A stretch of 12,109 bases of DNA, taken from assembly GCA_910584865.1 (NCBI GenBank), contig CAJUCE010000065.1, forward strand, positions 1 through 12,109, written 5' to 3'. This DNA comes from an uncultured Acetatifactor sp. (GTDB lineage Bacteria; Bacillota; Clostridia; Lachnospirales; Lachnospiraceae). The notes below the pieces were generated by a model. The model was given only the letters and a program-made list of their open reading frames with translations, did not search any database and was not told the DNA's origin. A program made the translations under genes and the position numbers. Shown piece after piece: positions 1 to 6,900 of the stretch. Every line of letters begins with the position of its first letter. The first letter of the stretch is position 1.

Positions 1-1
1 T

Positions 2-202
2 GAGCGTCTTACGGAAATGGGATTTCAGATTGAGTTTAAAGAAAATGAAATTGTTGTTGGAAAGAAGTGTGGAGAATACATTGCCAAATTAGAGGGTTTT
101 GAAATGATAAAAGGCAAAACCATTTTGCCTGAACACTCCCAGGCATCCGCTTCAATTGCCCTGGCTCATTCTTTCCGGACGGACAAAACCTTTTCAGATT
201 GA
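2..202 (+). CDS. 3' end of an unrecognised gene (partial, cut by the window edge)
   Basis: An open frame runs in from the left edge (first full codon at base 2) and ends with TGA at 200-202, leaving about 66 residues. A methionine at base 17 has no clear ribosome binding site before it and the frame is open upstream, so this is more likely the tail of a longer protein than a complete gene. The first half (to about residue 40) is charged with alternating hydrophobic residues and looks like a folded domain. The last 25 residues (from about PEHSQ) are Ser/Ala/Thr-rich and less protein-like, so the frame may have drifted after a deletion or frameshift. I do not recognise the family. Its stop codon overlaps the -35 box of the next gene's promoter. 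Confidence 0.35.
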   Translation, partial: ERLTEMGFQIEFKENEIVVGKKCGEYIAKLEGFEMIKGKTILPEHSQASASIALAHSFRTDKTFSD

Positions 203-227
203 CATTTCTGTGCGGATATTCTATCAT
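199..227 (+). promoter_or_regulatory. sigma-A type promoter for the AAA/PD-(D/E)XK gene
   Basis: A perfect -35 box TTGACA (199-204) is followed by a 17-base spacer and a -10 box TATCAT (222-227). Transcription would start near 234, giving a leader of about 70 bases before the ATG at 305. The -35 overlaps the stop codon of the partial gene on the left. Called by eye. Confidence 0.6.
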
Positions 228-290
228 AGACTTAGAAAACAACTCAAAACAACATGCCACCCAGGAACAGAAATCCGGTATATTACGATC

Positions 291-297
291 AGGAAGG
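291..297 (+). promoter_or_regulatory. ribosome binding site that fixes the start at 305
   Basis: AGGAAGG lies 7 bases before the ATG at 305. An in-frame ATG at 254 has no comparable site, and the family's usual N-terminus (MGIYxNPGN) begins exactly at 305, so the shorter start is preferred. Confidence 0.7.
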
Positions 298-304
298 TGA
301 GATT

Positions 305-1882
305 ATGGGAATATACGTGAATCCGGGAAATACTGCATATAAAGAGACTTTAAATTCCTTTATCTATGTGGACAAAAGCGAATTGATAACCCATACAAAC
401 CAATGTCTGAATACCATGCAGAAAAATCTTTGTGTCAGCCGCCCCAGACGTTTCGGAAAATCCATGGCAGCGGATATGCTGACTGCTTATTACAGTAAGG
501 GATGCAACTCGAAAGCGCTGTTTTCCGGCCGGAAAGTCGAGAATGCTGCTTCGTTTACAACACATCTGAACCAACACAATGTAATTCGGCTGGATATACA
601 ACGTTTTCTGGAGTCCGAATCTGAACTTCCGAAATATATTGCAGAAATTGAGCGAAGGATTATCCTGGAATTACGGAAAGAATTTCCTGAATGTGACGCT
701 TTCGGAGAAGAATGCAGGCTGAAGGATGTCCTGGATCAAATATTCCTCCATACAGGGAATGGTTTCATTTTCATTATAGATGAGTGGGACTGTGTATTCC
801 GCATAGCCAAAGAGCAGAAAACGGCGCAGAAAAGATATTTGGACTTCCTGCGCGGGCTTTTCAAGGGAGCTGACTATGTGGAGCTGGTATACATGACCGG
901 TATCCTGCCCATCAAGAAGTACGGAGAACATTCCGCCATCAATATTTTCGATGAATATTCCATGATCGATCCGAAAAACCTGGGTCCCTATTTCGGTTTT
1001 ACCGGGGCAGAGGTACGGCAGGAATGTGAGAGACACGGCATGGCCTACGAGGAGTTGGAACGCTGGTATGACGGGTACCAGATCGGTGAGGATCATATCT
1101 ACAATCCTAAATCTGCAGTGGATGCGTTGCGTTGGAAGAAATGCAAAAGTTACTGGACCGGAACAGAAACTTATGAAGCTCTGAAGGTGTATATAGAACG
1201 AAATTTTGATGGCTTGAAGGAAGCTGTAATCGGGATGCTGGGGAACGGGCGCTGCCAGATAAACCCCCGAAAATTCCAAAATGATATGACTACATTTACT
1301 GCGAAGGATGATATTCTCGTGTTGCTGGTGCATTTGGGTTATCTGACTTTTGATGAAAATACCGAAGAGGTATTTATCCCCAACCAGGAGATCTTGCAGG
1401 AATTCCTGAATGTAGTGGATGACCCTGGGTGGGACGGACTGACAGATGCTCTAAACCGTTCGGAAGAATTGTTGGAAAGGACCTGGGCCCTGGACGGAGA
1501 GTCGGTGGCAATAGGACTGGAAGCCATCCACAACGAAACTTCCTCTCTGCTGAAATACAACGACGAAAACTCTCTTACCTGTACCATCCTGATGGCATAC
1601 TACAGTGCGAAAAAAGATTATCTAAACCCAATTCTGGAACTGCCCTCCGGAAAAGGATTTGCCGATGTTGTCTATCTGCCCCGGCGGGAAAGGAATTGTC
1701 CGGCACTGGTGGTGGAATTGAAATGGAATCGATCTGCGGAGGGCGCCATTGAGCAGATCAAAAAAAAGGATTACTCCGCCTGGATACAGGGGTATACGGG
1801 AGACATCCTCCTGGTTGGACTCAGTTATGACCCGAAAAATAAAAAACATTCCTGTATTATAGAAACGTGGAAAAAGGAATAA
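305..1882 (+). CDS. AAA-ATPase-like protein with C-terminal PD-(D/E)XK nuclease-type domain
   Basis: The product has 525 residues. The N-terminal part is an AAA-ATPase-like domain (family of PF09820): a P-loop-like segment SRPRRFGKS at 45-53, a Walker B-like IIDEWD at 157-162, and the family's WYDGY at 254-258 followed by YNPKS at 266-270. The C-terminal part (about 440-525) matches the PD-(D/E)XK nuclease-superfamily domain that usually accompanies it (PF08011): E446, D454 and ELK at 471-473 fit the metal-binding E...D...ExK pattern. There is no signal peptide or membrane segment, so it should be cytoplasmic. The cellular role of this family is not well established; anti-phage or mobile-element functions have been suggested on domain grounds only. 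It is a single-gene unit with its own promoter, converging on the next gene, and all expected motifs are intact. Confidence 0.9.
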   Translation: MGIYVNPGNTAYKETLNSFIYVDKSELITHTNQCLNTMQKNLCVSRPRRFGKSMAADMLTAYYSKGCNSKALFSGRKVENAASFTTHLNQHNVIRLDIQRFLESESELPKYIAEIERRIILELRKEFPECDAFGEECRLKDVLDQIFLHTGNGFIFIIDEWDCVFRIAKEQKTAQKRYLDFLRGLFKGADYVELVYMTGILPIKKYGEHSAINIFDEYSMIDPKNLGPYFGFTGAEVRQECERHGMAYEELERWYDGYQIGEDHIYNPKSAVDALRWKKCKSYWTGTETYEALKVYIERNFDGLKEAVIGMLGNGRCQINPRKFQNDMTTFTAKDDILVLLVHLGYLTFDENTEEVFIPNQEILQEFLNVVDDPGWDGLTDALNRSEELLERTWALDGESVAIGLEAIHNETSSLLKYNDENSLTCTILMAYYSAKKDYLNPILELPSGKGFADVVYLPRRERNCPALVVELKWNRSAEGAIEQIKKKDYSAWIQGYTGDILLVGLSYDPKNKKHSCIIETWKKE

Positions 1883-1926
1883 CAACCTTAAAGTATCCGA
1901 TCTGTCGAAAAAGCTATCAGAATTCC

Positions 1927-2472
1927 TCATCCGGACGAAATCCCCCGTCCGGTATTGGGCCGCACGGCGCAGTAGGTGGCATCCGCGATGAAGACCAGCA
2001 ACAGAAAAAGGCATATCGCGATGCGCCACTTTACCGGAATTTCCCGGTAAAGCCTGTCATAAAGCGGTAGCAGCAGGCATACCAGCGCCGTCCCGCCCAG
2101 CCCGAAAACCACCGCCCCAACCAGGCAGATTCTGCCGTTCAGATTCAGAAAATGTCCGCTGTAGTCCCACCAGCGAATTCCCCAGAGCCATTCCAGGAAC
2201 CAGCTGGTAAAATATTCCAGCACAGAGCACACCGCTGCCGACAATAAAAATACCCGCAGGGGCTTTCTCTGCAACGGCCGGAACAGAAAGCAGAGCGCAA
2301 GCCCTCCCACCCCGTAAATGGGCAGGTAGGGCCCCCTGTACACGCCTCTGTTGATAAAGGCATGGGCGGTACACAAATACAGCAGCACCTCCCAGATCCA
2401 TCCGATAAAGGCCAGCAGGAAAAACAACAGCGCATAATAATCAAATTCGTGAGATATTTTCTTCTTTTCCAT
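1927..2472 (-). CDS. CmpB-like putative ABC transporter integral membrane protein
   Basis: The product has 181 residues and is strongly hydrophobic, with about five membrane segments (roughly 13-34, 52-66, 73-93, 116-139, 150-167). It carries the marks of the 'ABC transporter type IV, CmpB-like' family (PF06541): GWIWE at 24-28, NRGVYRGPYLPIYG at 41-54, EY plus a downstream E in 86-94, WWDYS at 101-105, and NLNGRICL at 110-117. Despite the family name, a transport substrate is not known and no ATPase partner is next to it. The start ATG at 2470-2472 has only a weak GAGGGG site about 11 bases upstream. It lies past the sugar-operon terminator and has its own candidate promoter, so it is probably a separate unit. 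It converges with the AAA gene, with 44 bases between the two stops. Confidence 0.85.
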   Translation of the reverse strand: MEKKKISHEFDYYALLFFLLAFIGWIWEVLLYLCTAHAFINRGVYRGPYLPIYGVGGLALCFLFRPLQRKPLRVFLLSAAVCSVLEYFTSWFLEWLWGIRWWDYSGHFLNLNGRICLVGAVVFGLGGTALVCLLLPLYDRLYREIPVKWRIAICLFLLLVFIADATYCAVRPNTGRGISSG

Positions 2473-2500
2473 ACCAGTCAGTATGCCCCTCTATTTCAAA

Positions 2501-2528
2501 AATATAATCTGATGCGAAAATCTCTCAA
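2501..2528 (-). promoter_or_regulatory. candidate promoter for the CmpB-like gene
   Basis: On the minus strand, TTGAGA (2523-2528), a 16-base spacer and TATATT (2501-2506) form a plausible sigma-A promoter. The start point would be near 2494, some 20 bases before the ATG. The spacer is one base short and the -35 is not perfect. Confidence 0.4.
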
Positions 2529-2598
2529 TGGGTTTTACCTCTGAAAAGAAACGCAGGACACCTGAACATGCTGCAAAAAAGAACTGAAATAAAAAGCA

Positions 2599-2633
2599 AC
2601 GTATCGGCCTCCTTTCTAAGGATGCCGATACGT
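2599..2633 (-). terminator. Rho-independent terminator of the sugar-import operon
   Basis: A 10-bp perfect stem (2599-2608 with 2624-2633, ACGTATCGGC on the plus strand) extends, after one mismatch, by 5 more pairs (2610-2614 with 2618-2622) around a 3-base loop. Read on the minus strand it is followed by TGCTTTTT, a usable T-tract. It lies about 120 bases past the binding-protein stop codon. On the plus strand the flanking sequence TTTAAAAA is a poor T-tract, so the minus orientation is preferred. Confidence 0.75.
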
Positions 2634-2661
2634 TTAAAAATTACTTATCCTATTTCCTTAT

Positions 2662-2763
2662 TGGTTCGCAAGCGAACCGCCCTGTTCTTAAAATAGCTGA
2701 TTTTTTACTGGTTCGCAAGCGAACTGCCCTGTTCTTAAAATAGCTGATTTTTTACTGGTTCGC
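2662..2763. repeat. 47-bp tandem repeat (two copies plus 8 bases) at the binding-protein gene end
   Basis: The unit beginning TGGTTCGC starts at 2662, 2709 and 2756, an exact 47-base period. The two full copies differ at a single base (C at 2678, T at 2725), and the last 8 bases lie in the coding end of the solute-binding protein. Each unit holds a short palindrome, GGTTCGCAAGCGAACC in the outer copy (2663-2678), so the mRNA can form one or two small stem-loops just past the stop codon. Confidence 0.9.
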
Positions 2764-4443
2764 TTTAAACTGCTCATTCACCTCAGCAATGATGGTGTCA
2801 TAGCCGTTGTCACGGATACGCTGAAGCTCAGCCTCGAAAGCAGCCTTGTCGATAGCGCCGCAGATATACTGGGTTCTCGCTGCGGAAGCCGCCTCGTCCA
2901 GGGAAGCACCCTCGCTGCCGTATGTGGGAGAGTTCACCAGATAGGACATGGCAGGATTCATCACTGCGTAAGGAAGGGCTGCCTCATAAGCCTCGTTCTG
3001 TGCCTGATCATACTTGTCAATCTGACGCTCAACTCTTGCGGTAGTTTCCTCTGTGGTAGGCAGGAAAGGAAGCAGCTGGTTCAGTCCCAGGTAGTTCTCT
3101 GCCAGAGCCTTGCCCTCTTCGGTATTATCAGTATCCACCAACAGGCCGTCTACTATGTCATAGTTGATGCCTTCCAGACCATACTGGGTCAAAACCAACA
3201 TCTCAGGATCGTTGAGCTTATCCAGCAGGGTCAATGCGGCTTCGATTTTCTCCGGAGTATCCAGAGTGGTAGCGGACAGTGTAAAGTATCCTGCATAGCC
3301 TGCAGTTGCAAGCGTGCGTCCGTTTACTGCCCCGTACAGGGTCATATGAGCGGGTTCCTCAGGGTTCACTACAGAGGGAGTAAATGTGGCTTCATCTTCA
3401 AAATACTTCCAGATACGCTTTCCGGAATCCAATACGTCGATGAATACGCCGTTCTCGCCCTTCTTACATCCGTCAGACCATCCGTCGGTAGGGCGGGTGT
3501 GCCAGTCGGCAGGCATCAGGCCCTCGTCGTACAGGCTCTTGATGTAATCTACGGCTTCCATGTACTCGGGCTGCATCCATACGGGAACCAGCTGTCCGTC
3601 AACCTCTGCCCAGCCGTTGCCGCAGCCGAACCAGGTCTGAATAATGTCGAAAGGTCCTGTATGCTTGGTCATTTCCATACCGATGGTGTCATCCACACCG
3701 TTTCCGTCGGGATCGCCGTAGGTAAATGCCTTCAGCATCTCCTTCACTGCTTCGGGGGTGTTGGGCTCGGTCAGGTTGTACTCGTCCTTCAGCTTTTCAA
3801 ACCAGTCAGTACGGTAACTCAGACCGTTACGGCCTACTACACGGGTTCTCGGAATGGCAATCAGCTTGCCGTCTACAGTCAGGTTAGCCGCTACTTCCTT
3901 GGACATACCGGACAGGTTGGGATACTTTGTGCTGTCCCATACATAGTCATTCAAATCCACGAATGCTCCCTGCTTTGCCGCCTCTACCACATTGGCTGTG
4001 ACAGTGCCGCCCCAGGTGATAATATGAGGCATGGTGCTGGGATTGGTCAGGTACAATGCGTTTTTGTCTGCCAGAGCGTCATTGGCCACCCAGGTCAGTT
4101 CCAGGTTTACATTGGTGTAGTCTTTAATCTGATTCAGGATCTGCTCTGCATATTCACCTACGTTGTTGCTGCCGGCATTCACGTCGATAACGCTGAATGT
4201 GATGGTCTGGCGTTCTCCTGAAGCCTGTTCTCCGCCTGCCGCCTCGCTGCTTTCTTCGCCGCCTGTTTCCTCGGAGCTGCTCTCCTCGCCGGATCCTGCC
4301 GCATCGGAGCTGCTTTCCTCACTGGAATTCCCTGCCGGTGTGGAACTGCTGCCACCGTCATTGTTGCCGCAGGCCGCTACGCTCAGAGCCATAACGGATG
4401 CCAGTGCAAGTGCCAATACTTTGTTTAAACTTTTCCTTTTCAT
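2752..4443 (-). CDS. extracellular sugar-binding lipoprotein of a YtcQ/LplA-type ABC importer
   Basis: The product has 563 residues. A lipoprotein signal (KRK start, hydrophobic 9-21, lipobox VAAC with Cys25) anchors it outside the membrane. Residues 26-78 form a Ser/Glu/Gly-rich linker with repeated EESSS-like units, a spacer through the wall. The remaining ~485 residues form the binding module. Residues 244-252, DPDGNGVDD, look like an EF-hand-type calcium loop of the sort known in the alginate-oligosaccharide binding proteins AlgQ1/AlgQ2, which fits an oligosaccharide ligand. The start is set by GGAGG at 4449-4453, 5 bases before ATG. It is the last gene of the permease operon, 80 bases after the second permease. 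The PL11 lyase in the locus suggests rhamnogalacturonan oligosaccharides as ligand, as for B. subtilis YtcQ; this is inferred from context only. Confidence 0.88.
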   Translation of the reverse strand: MKRKSLNKVLALALASVMALSVAACGNNDGGSSSTPAGNSSEESSSDAAGSGEESSSEETGGEESSEAAGGEQASGERQTITFSVIDVNAGSNNVGEYAEQILNQIKDYTNVNLELTWVANDALADKNALYLTNPSTMPHIITWGGTVTANVVEAAKQGAFVDLNDYVWDSTKYPNLSGMSKEVAANLTVDGKLIAIPRTRVVGRNGLSYRTDWFEKLKDEYNLTEPNTPEAVKEMLKAFTYGDPDGNGVDDTIGMEMTKHTGPFDIIQTWFGCGNGWAEVDGQLVPVWMQPEYMEAVDYIKSLYDEGLMPADWHTRPTDGWSDGCKKGENGVFIDVLDSGKRIWKYFEDEATFTPSVVNPEEPAHMTLYGAVNGRTLATAGYAGYFTLSATTLDTPEKIEAALTLLDKLNDPEMLVLTQYGLEGINYDIVDGLLVDTDNTEEGKALAENYLGLNQLLPFLPTTEETTARVERQIDKYDQAQNEAYEAALPYAVMNPAMSYLVNSPTYGSEGASLDEAASAARTQYICGAIDKAAFEAELQRIRDNGYDTIIAEVNEQFKANQ

Positions 4444-4475
4444 CTTTTCCTCCTTTTAATGATGATTTATGATCA

Positions 4476-4500
4476 CGGCGGCCCGTTCACCGCACCGCCG
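4476..4500 (-). other. GC-rich stem-loop between second permease and binding-protein genes
   Basis: CGGCGG (4476-4481) pairs perfectly with CCGCCG (4495-4500) across a 13-base loop, in the 80-base gap before the binding-protein gene. No T-tract follows in either direction, so it is not a terminator. Such a hairpin could protect the 5' end of a processed binding-protein transcript, helping it reach higher levels than the permeases. That role is inference. Confidence 0.4.
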
Positions 4501-4523
4501 GAACCAGCTATTAATGATGTTTT

Positions 4524-5435
4524 TCATCCTTTTACTGCCCCTACCATAACACCCTTTGTAAAGTATTTCTGTACGAAAGGATAAATGCAGAGGATGGGTA
4601 CCGTAGCGATGACGGTACATGCCATCTTCACCGCCTTATCAGGGGGTGCCCCGTTCATATCATAGAAGTCCATCATTGCATCCGAGAAAGTGGAGGACAG
4701 CAATATGATGGAACGCAGCTGAATCTGAATCGGGAACTTCTCCGCTGTCTGCAGGTAGATCATGGCATTAAAGTAATCATTCCAGAATCCCACGCCGTAA
4801 AACAGGGAGATGGAAGCGATTACCGGCTTGGACAGCGGCAATGCCACCCTGGTAAATATTTGCAGGTCATTGGCCCCGTCCATATAGGAAGCCTCATCCA
4901 GCTCCACCGGCAGCCCTGTGAAAAATTTCTTGATGATTACCATGTTAAACGGATTGATCAAAGCCGGCAGTACCAGCGCCCAGTATGTATCATACAGACC
5001 ATAGGCATTGATTACCATATAAGAAGGAATCATACCGCCGGAAAATAACATGGTCACAATCACCAGGTTCATGATCCAGTTCCTGCCCCGGAAATGCATC
5101 TTGGAAAGAGGATACGCAAAACTCAGCGAAAACATCATACACATCACCGTTCCCAGGATGGTCAGGATAATGGAGTTTTTCAGTCCTCTCAATATATTCG
5201 CCGTCCGGATGGCATACTGGTATGCGTTCAACGAAATCTGTGTTGGGATAATGAAAAACGCTTTTTCTGTCAGCTCCTTCTCCGTTGCAAAGGAACCGGC
5301 CACCACATACAGGAAGGGCAAAACGGTGCTCAATGCAATCAGTCCCAGTGCTACATAGATAATCACATCCACAATCCGGTCGCCGGTGCTCTTCTTTACC
5401 TTGGCGCCTTCTTTTACTACGTGCTCTTTCGCCAT
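4524..5435 (-). CDS. carbohydrate ABC transporter permease, YtcP/LplC type
   Basis: The product has 303 residues with about six membrane segments (first at about 22-47). It is an inner-membrane subunit of a CUT1-type sugar importer. The EAA loop that docks the ATPase is at 181-202 (EASYMDGAND, then ALPLSKP), and the C-terminus GVMVGAVKG is the ending typical of LplC/YtcP proteins. Length is normal. GGGAGGAGG at 5442-5450, 6 bases before ATG, supports the start. Only 17 bases separate it from the first permease, so the two are surely co-transcribed, and together they form the heterodimeric channel. The closest functional guide is B. subtilis YtcP, part of the rhamnogalacturonan-oligosaccharide importer. 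Confidence 0.93.
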   Translation of the reverse strand: MAKEHVVKEGAKVKKSTGDRIVDVIIYVALGLIALSTVLPFLYVVAGSFATEKELTEKAFFIIPTQISLNAYQYAIRTANILRGLKNSIILTILGTVMCMMFSLSFAYPLSKMHFRGRNWIMNLVIVTMLFSGGMIPSYMVINAYGLYDTYWALVLPALINPFNMVIIKKFFTGLPVELDEASYMDGANDLQIFTRVALPLSKPVIASISLFYGVGFWNDYFNAMIYLQTAEKFPIQIQLRSIILLSSTFSDAMMDFYDMNGAPPDKAVKMACTVIATVPILCIYPFVQKYFTKGVMVGAVKG

Positions 5436-5452
5436 TGTGTGCCTCCTCCCTT

Positions 5453-6424
5453 CTAATAAATACCACTCTCACCGCAGGCCTTGGCCACACGGTCCGAGAT
5501 AATTACCAGTATCATACCCACTACGGATTTAAACATACCTGCCGCCGCGGAGAAGGAGTACTGCCCCTGCCGGATACCGCGCATATAAATATAGGTGTCA
5601 AATACTTCGGCTCTTGCCACATTCAGATCGTTTCTCATCAGGAAGATCTGCTCATAACCCGTATTCAGGATCCCGCCTACACGAAGGATGAACATCATCA
5701 CGATGGTACCCCGAATAGCCGGAAGCGTAATATGCCACATCAATCTCCAACGCCCTGCGCCGTCCACTCTGGCGGCCTCATACAGCTCCTGATCCACACC
5801 CGCCAGAGCTGCCAGGAATACGATGGTTCCGTATCCGGTCTCTCTCCAGATATCCTGCCCTACAATCAACCCCCAGAAAGTAGAACTCTTGGAAAGCACA
5901 TCCCATGAACTTCCGGTTATACTCTTAATAATGATATTGACAATACCGTCCGACACATTAAACAGCTGATAGGTCAAGCTGGCCACGATAACCCAGGACA
6001 CGAAATGGGGAATGTAGACCAGAGTCTGTACCACCCGTTTATATCCGCTGTGTCTCACTTCATTTAAGAAAAGTGACAAAATGATAGGAGCCGGGAAATA
6101 CAATACCAACTGCAGCAAACTGATCCCCAGCGTATTCACAAGCAGCTTGGAGAAATCATTACCTGTAAAGAACTTCACAAACTGGCCAAATCCGCACCAG
6201 GGACTTTTCCACATGCCCATGAAGGGACTGTACTCCTTAAAAGCAATCACCAGACCTCCCATGGGAACATAACGGAATAAAATGAAATACAATGCTCCCG
6301 GCAACAGAAGGAAATACAGCCACTTGTGCTGGAACATATACTGCGGGGTACTCATCTTCTGCACCCGCATGGTACGTCCGTCTTCCAACGTGATGTATCC
6401 TTTCTTTATTTTTGTTTTTGCCAT
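5453..6424 (-). CDS. carbohydrate ABC transporter permease, YteP/LplB type
   Basis: The product has 323 residues with about six membrane segments (first at about 35-60, including LPGALYFILFRYVPM). It is the first of two channel subunits of a CUT1-type sugar importer. The EAA loop is at 216-237 (EAARVDGAG, then ITLPAIR). The frame is open to an ATG at 6475, but I place the start at 6424: AGAAAGGTGG (6431-6440) precedes it with ideal spacing, residue 1 begins MAKTK as is usual here, and the -10 box of the likely promoter (6455-6460) lies downstream of the 6475 ATG. It is the first gene of the permease/binding-protein operon and is preceded by a long regulatory gap. Relatives include B. subtilis YteP and LplB. 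Confidence 0.92.
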   Translation of the reverse strand: MAKTKIKKGYITLEDGRTMRVQKMSTPQYMFQHKWLYFLLLPGALYFILFRYVPMGGLVIAFKEYSPFMGMWKSPWCGFGQFVKFFTGNDFSKLLVNTLGISLLQLVLYFPAPIILSLFLNEVRHSGYKRVVQTLVYIPHFVSWVIVASLTYQLFNVSDGIVNIIIKSITGSSWDVLSKSSTFWGLIVGQDIWRETGYGTIVFLAALAGVDQELYEAARVDGAGRWRLMWHITLPAIRGTIVMMFILRVGGILNTGYEQIFLMRNDLNVARAEVFDTYIYMRGIRQGQYSFSAAAGMFKSVVGMILVIISDRVAKACGESGIY

Positions 6425-6430
6425 ACCAAT

Positions 6431-6440
6431 CCACCTTTCT
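6431..6440 (-). promoter_or_regulatory. ribosome binding site that fixes the first permease start
   Basis: On the minus strand AGAAAGGTGG ends 6 bases before the ATG at 6422-6424. No comparable site precedes the in-frame ATG at 6475. Confidence 0.7.
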
Positions 6441-6454
6441 CTATATAACTTGTG

Positions 6455-6483
6455 TATGTACTCGGGTTTCGGCATTTTGTCAA
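6455..6483 (-). promoter_or_regulatory. promoter of the importer operon
   Basis: On the minus strand a perfect -35 TTGACA (6478-6483), a 17-base spacer and TACATA (6455-6460) form a sigma-A promoter with a weak -10, as expected for an activated promoter. Transcription would begin near 6448, about 24 bases before the start codon. Other AT-rich hexamers further upstream have no good partner. Confidence 0.55.
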
Positions 6484-6581
6484 TTTTACATGTCGTTTAC
6501 GTTTCCCGATAGTGCAATTTTATCCTTCAAAAGCGATTACGTCTATAATCAATTTATTTGATTTGATTTTAACCCTTTCCT

Positions 6582-6603
6582 TTTTGTGCATTTTGTGCAA
6601 TTT
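6582..6603. repeat. tandem 9-bp direct repeat, possible regulator site
   Basis: TTTTGTGCA occurs twice head to tail (6582-6590, 6591-6599) and runs on into ATTT. AraC-type proteins commonly bind direct repeats upstream of the promoters they activate. The repeat is centred about 110 bases upstream of the importer -35 box. Binding is not shown. Confidence 0.4.
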
Positions 6604-6618
6604 GTCTGTTTATAAACA

Positions 6619-6673
6619 AAAAATAATCACTTTCTTTCCCAATAATAGGTGAAAAAAGAAAATGATTATTTTT
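6619..6673. repeat. AT-rich 19-bp inverted repeat in the gap between regulator and importer genes
   Basis: The left arm 6619-6637 and right arm 6655-6673 are reverse complements with one mismatch, separated by 17 bases. Read on the minus strand, the hairpin follows the regulator gene and its second arm ends in a T-run, so it may be a weak terminator that uncouples regulator and importer transcripts. It could instead be a protein-binding dyad. The stem is almost free of G-C pairs, which is unusual for a terminator. Confidence 0.5.
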
Positions 6674-6900
6674 CTATAAAATCCATATAAAATCAGTGTT
6701 TTCAACTGCTGCGAAGAGCCTGTCCAATCGGAAAGCGCCATGACTACAGCCACGTTTTCCTTTTGTTGAAATTACCGAAGCGCTATAGAGTCCATTTTTG
6801 CCCCGGCATGGCATTCCTGTCCGGTTCCGGAATTTCCGGGGGCAATTCTGCCCCTTCGTCCCTCCCATCATGGCAGTCCAGCCTGGCTTCTCCCCGGCAA
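6674..6900. other. gene-free stretch past the regulator gene, rich in small palindromes
   Basis: I see no credible gene here. A 76-codon minus-strand frame beginning TTG at 6904, overlapping the regulator stop, has no ribosome binding site of its own and an unconvincing composition. The stretch holds a perfect 6-bp hairpin with a 4-base loop (GGGGCA 6839-6844 with TGCCCC 6849-6854) and the adjacent palindrome CCGGAATTTCCGG (6827-6839). Neither has a T-tract. Confidence 0.4.

Noticed and set aside
139..164. Hairpin CCAGGCA / TGCCCTGG near the end of the left partial gene
   Set aside because: The stem has a bulge, lies within an open frame and lacks a T-tract, so there is no good reason to call it a terminator.
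1931..1952. A 7-bp perfect hairpin (CCGGACG with CGTCCGG) between the converging genes, considered as a bidirectional terminator
   Set aside because: It lies in the last codons of the CmpB-like gene, has no T-run directly after it on the plus strand, and on the minus strand the T-run is about 20 bases away.
2662..2763. Tandem repeat considered as a CRISPR array
   Set aside because: There are only two full units, with no distinct spacers between them; the whole 47-base unit repeats, unlike a repeat-spacer array.
3346..4221. A 291-codon open frame on the plus strand opposite the binding-protein gene
   Set aside because: It is the antisense shadow of a clearly real lipoprotein gene with signal peptide, lipobox and ribosome binding site; no start signal supports it.
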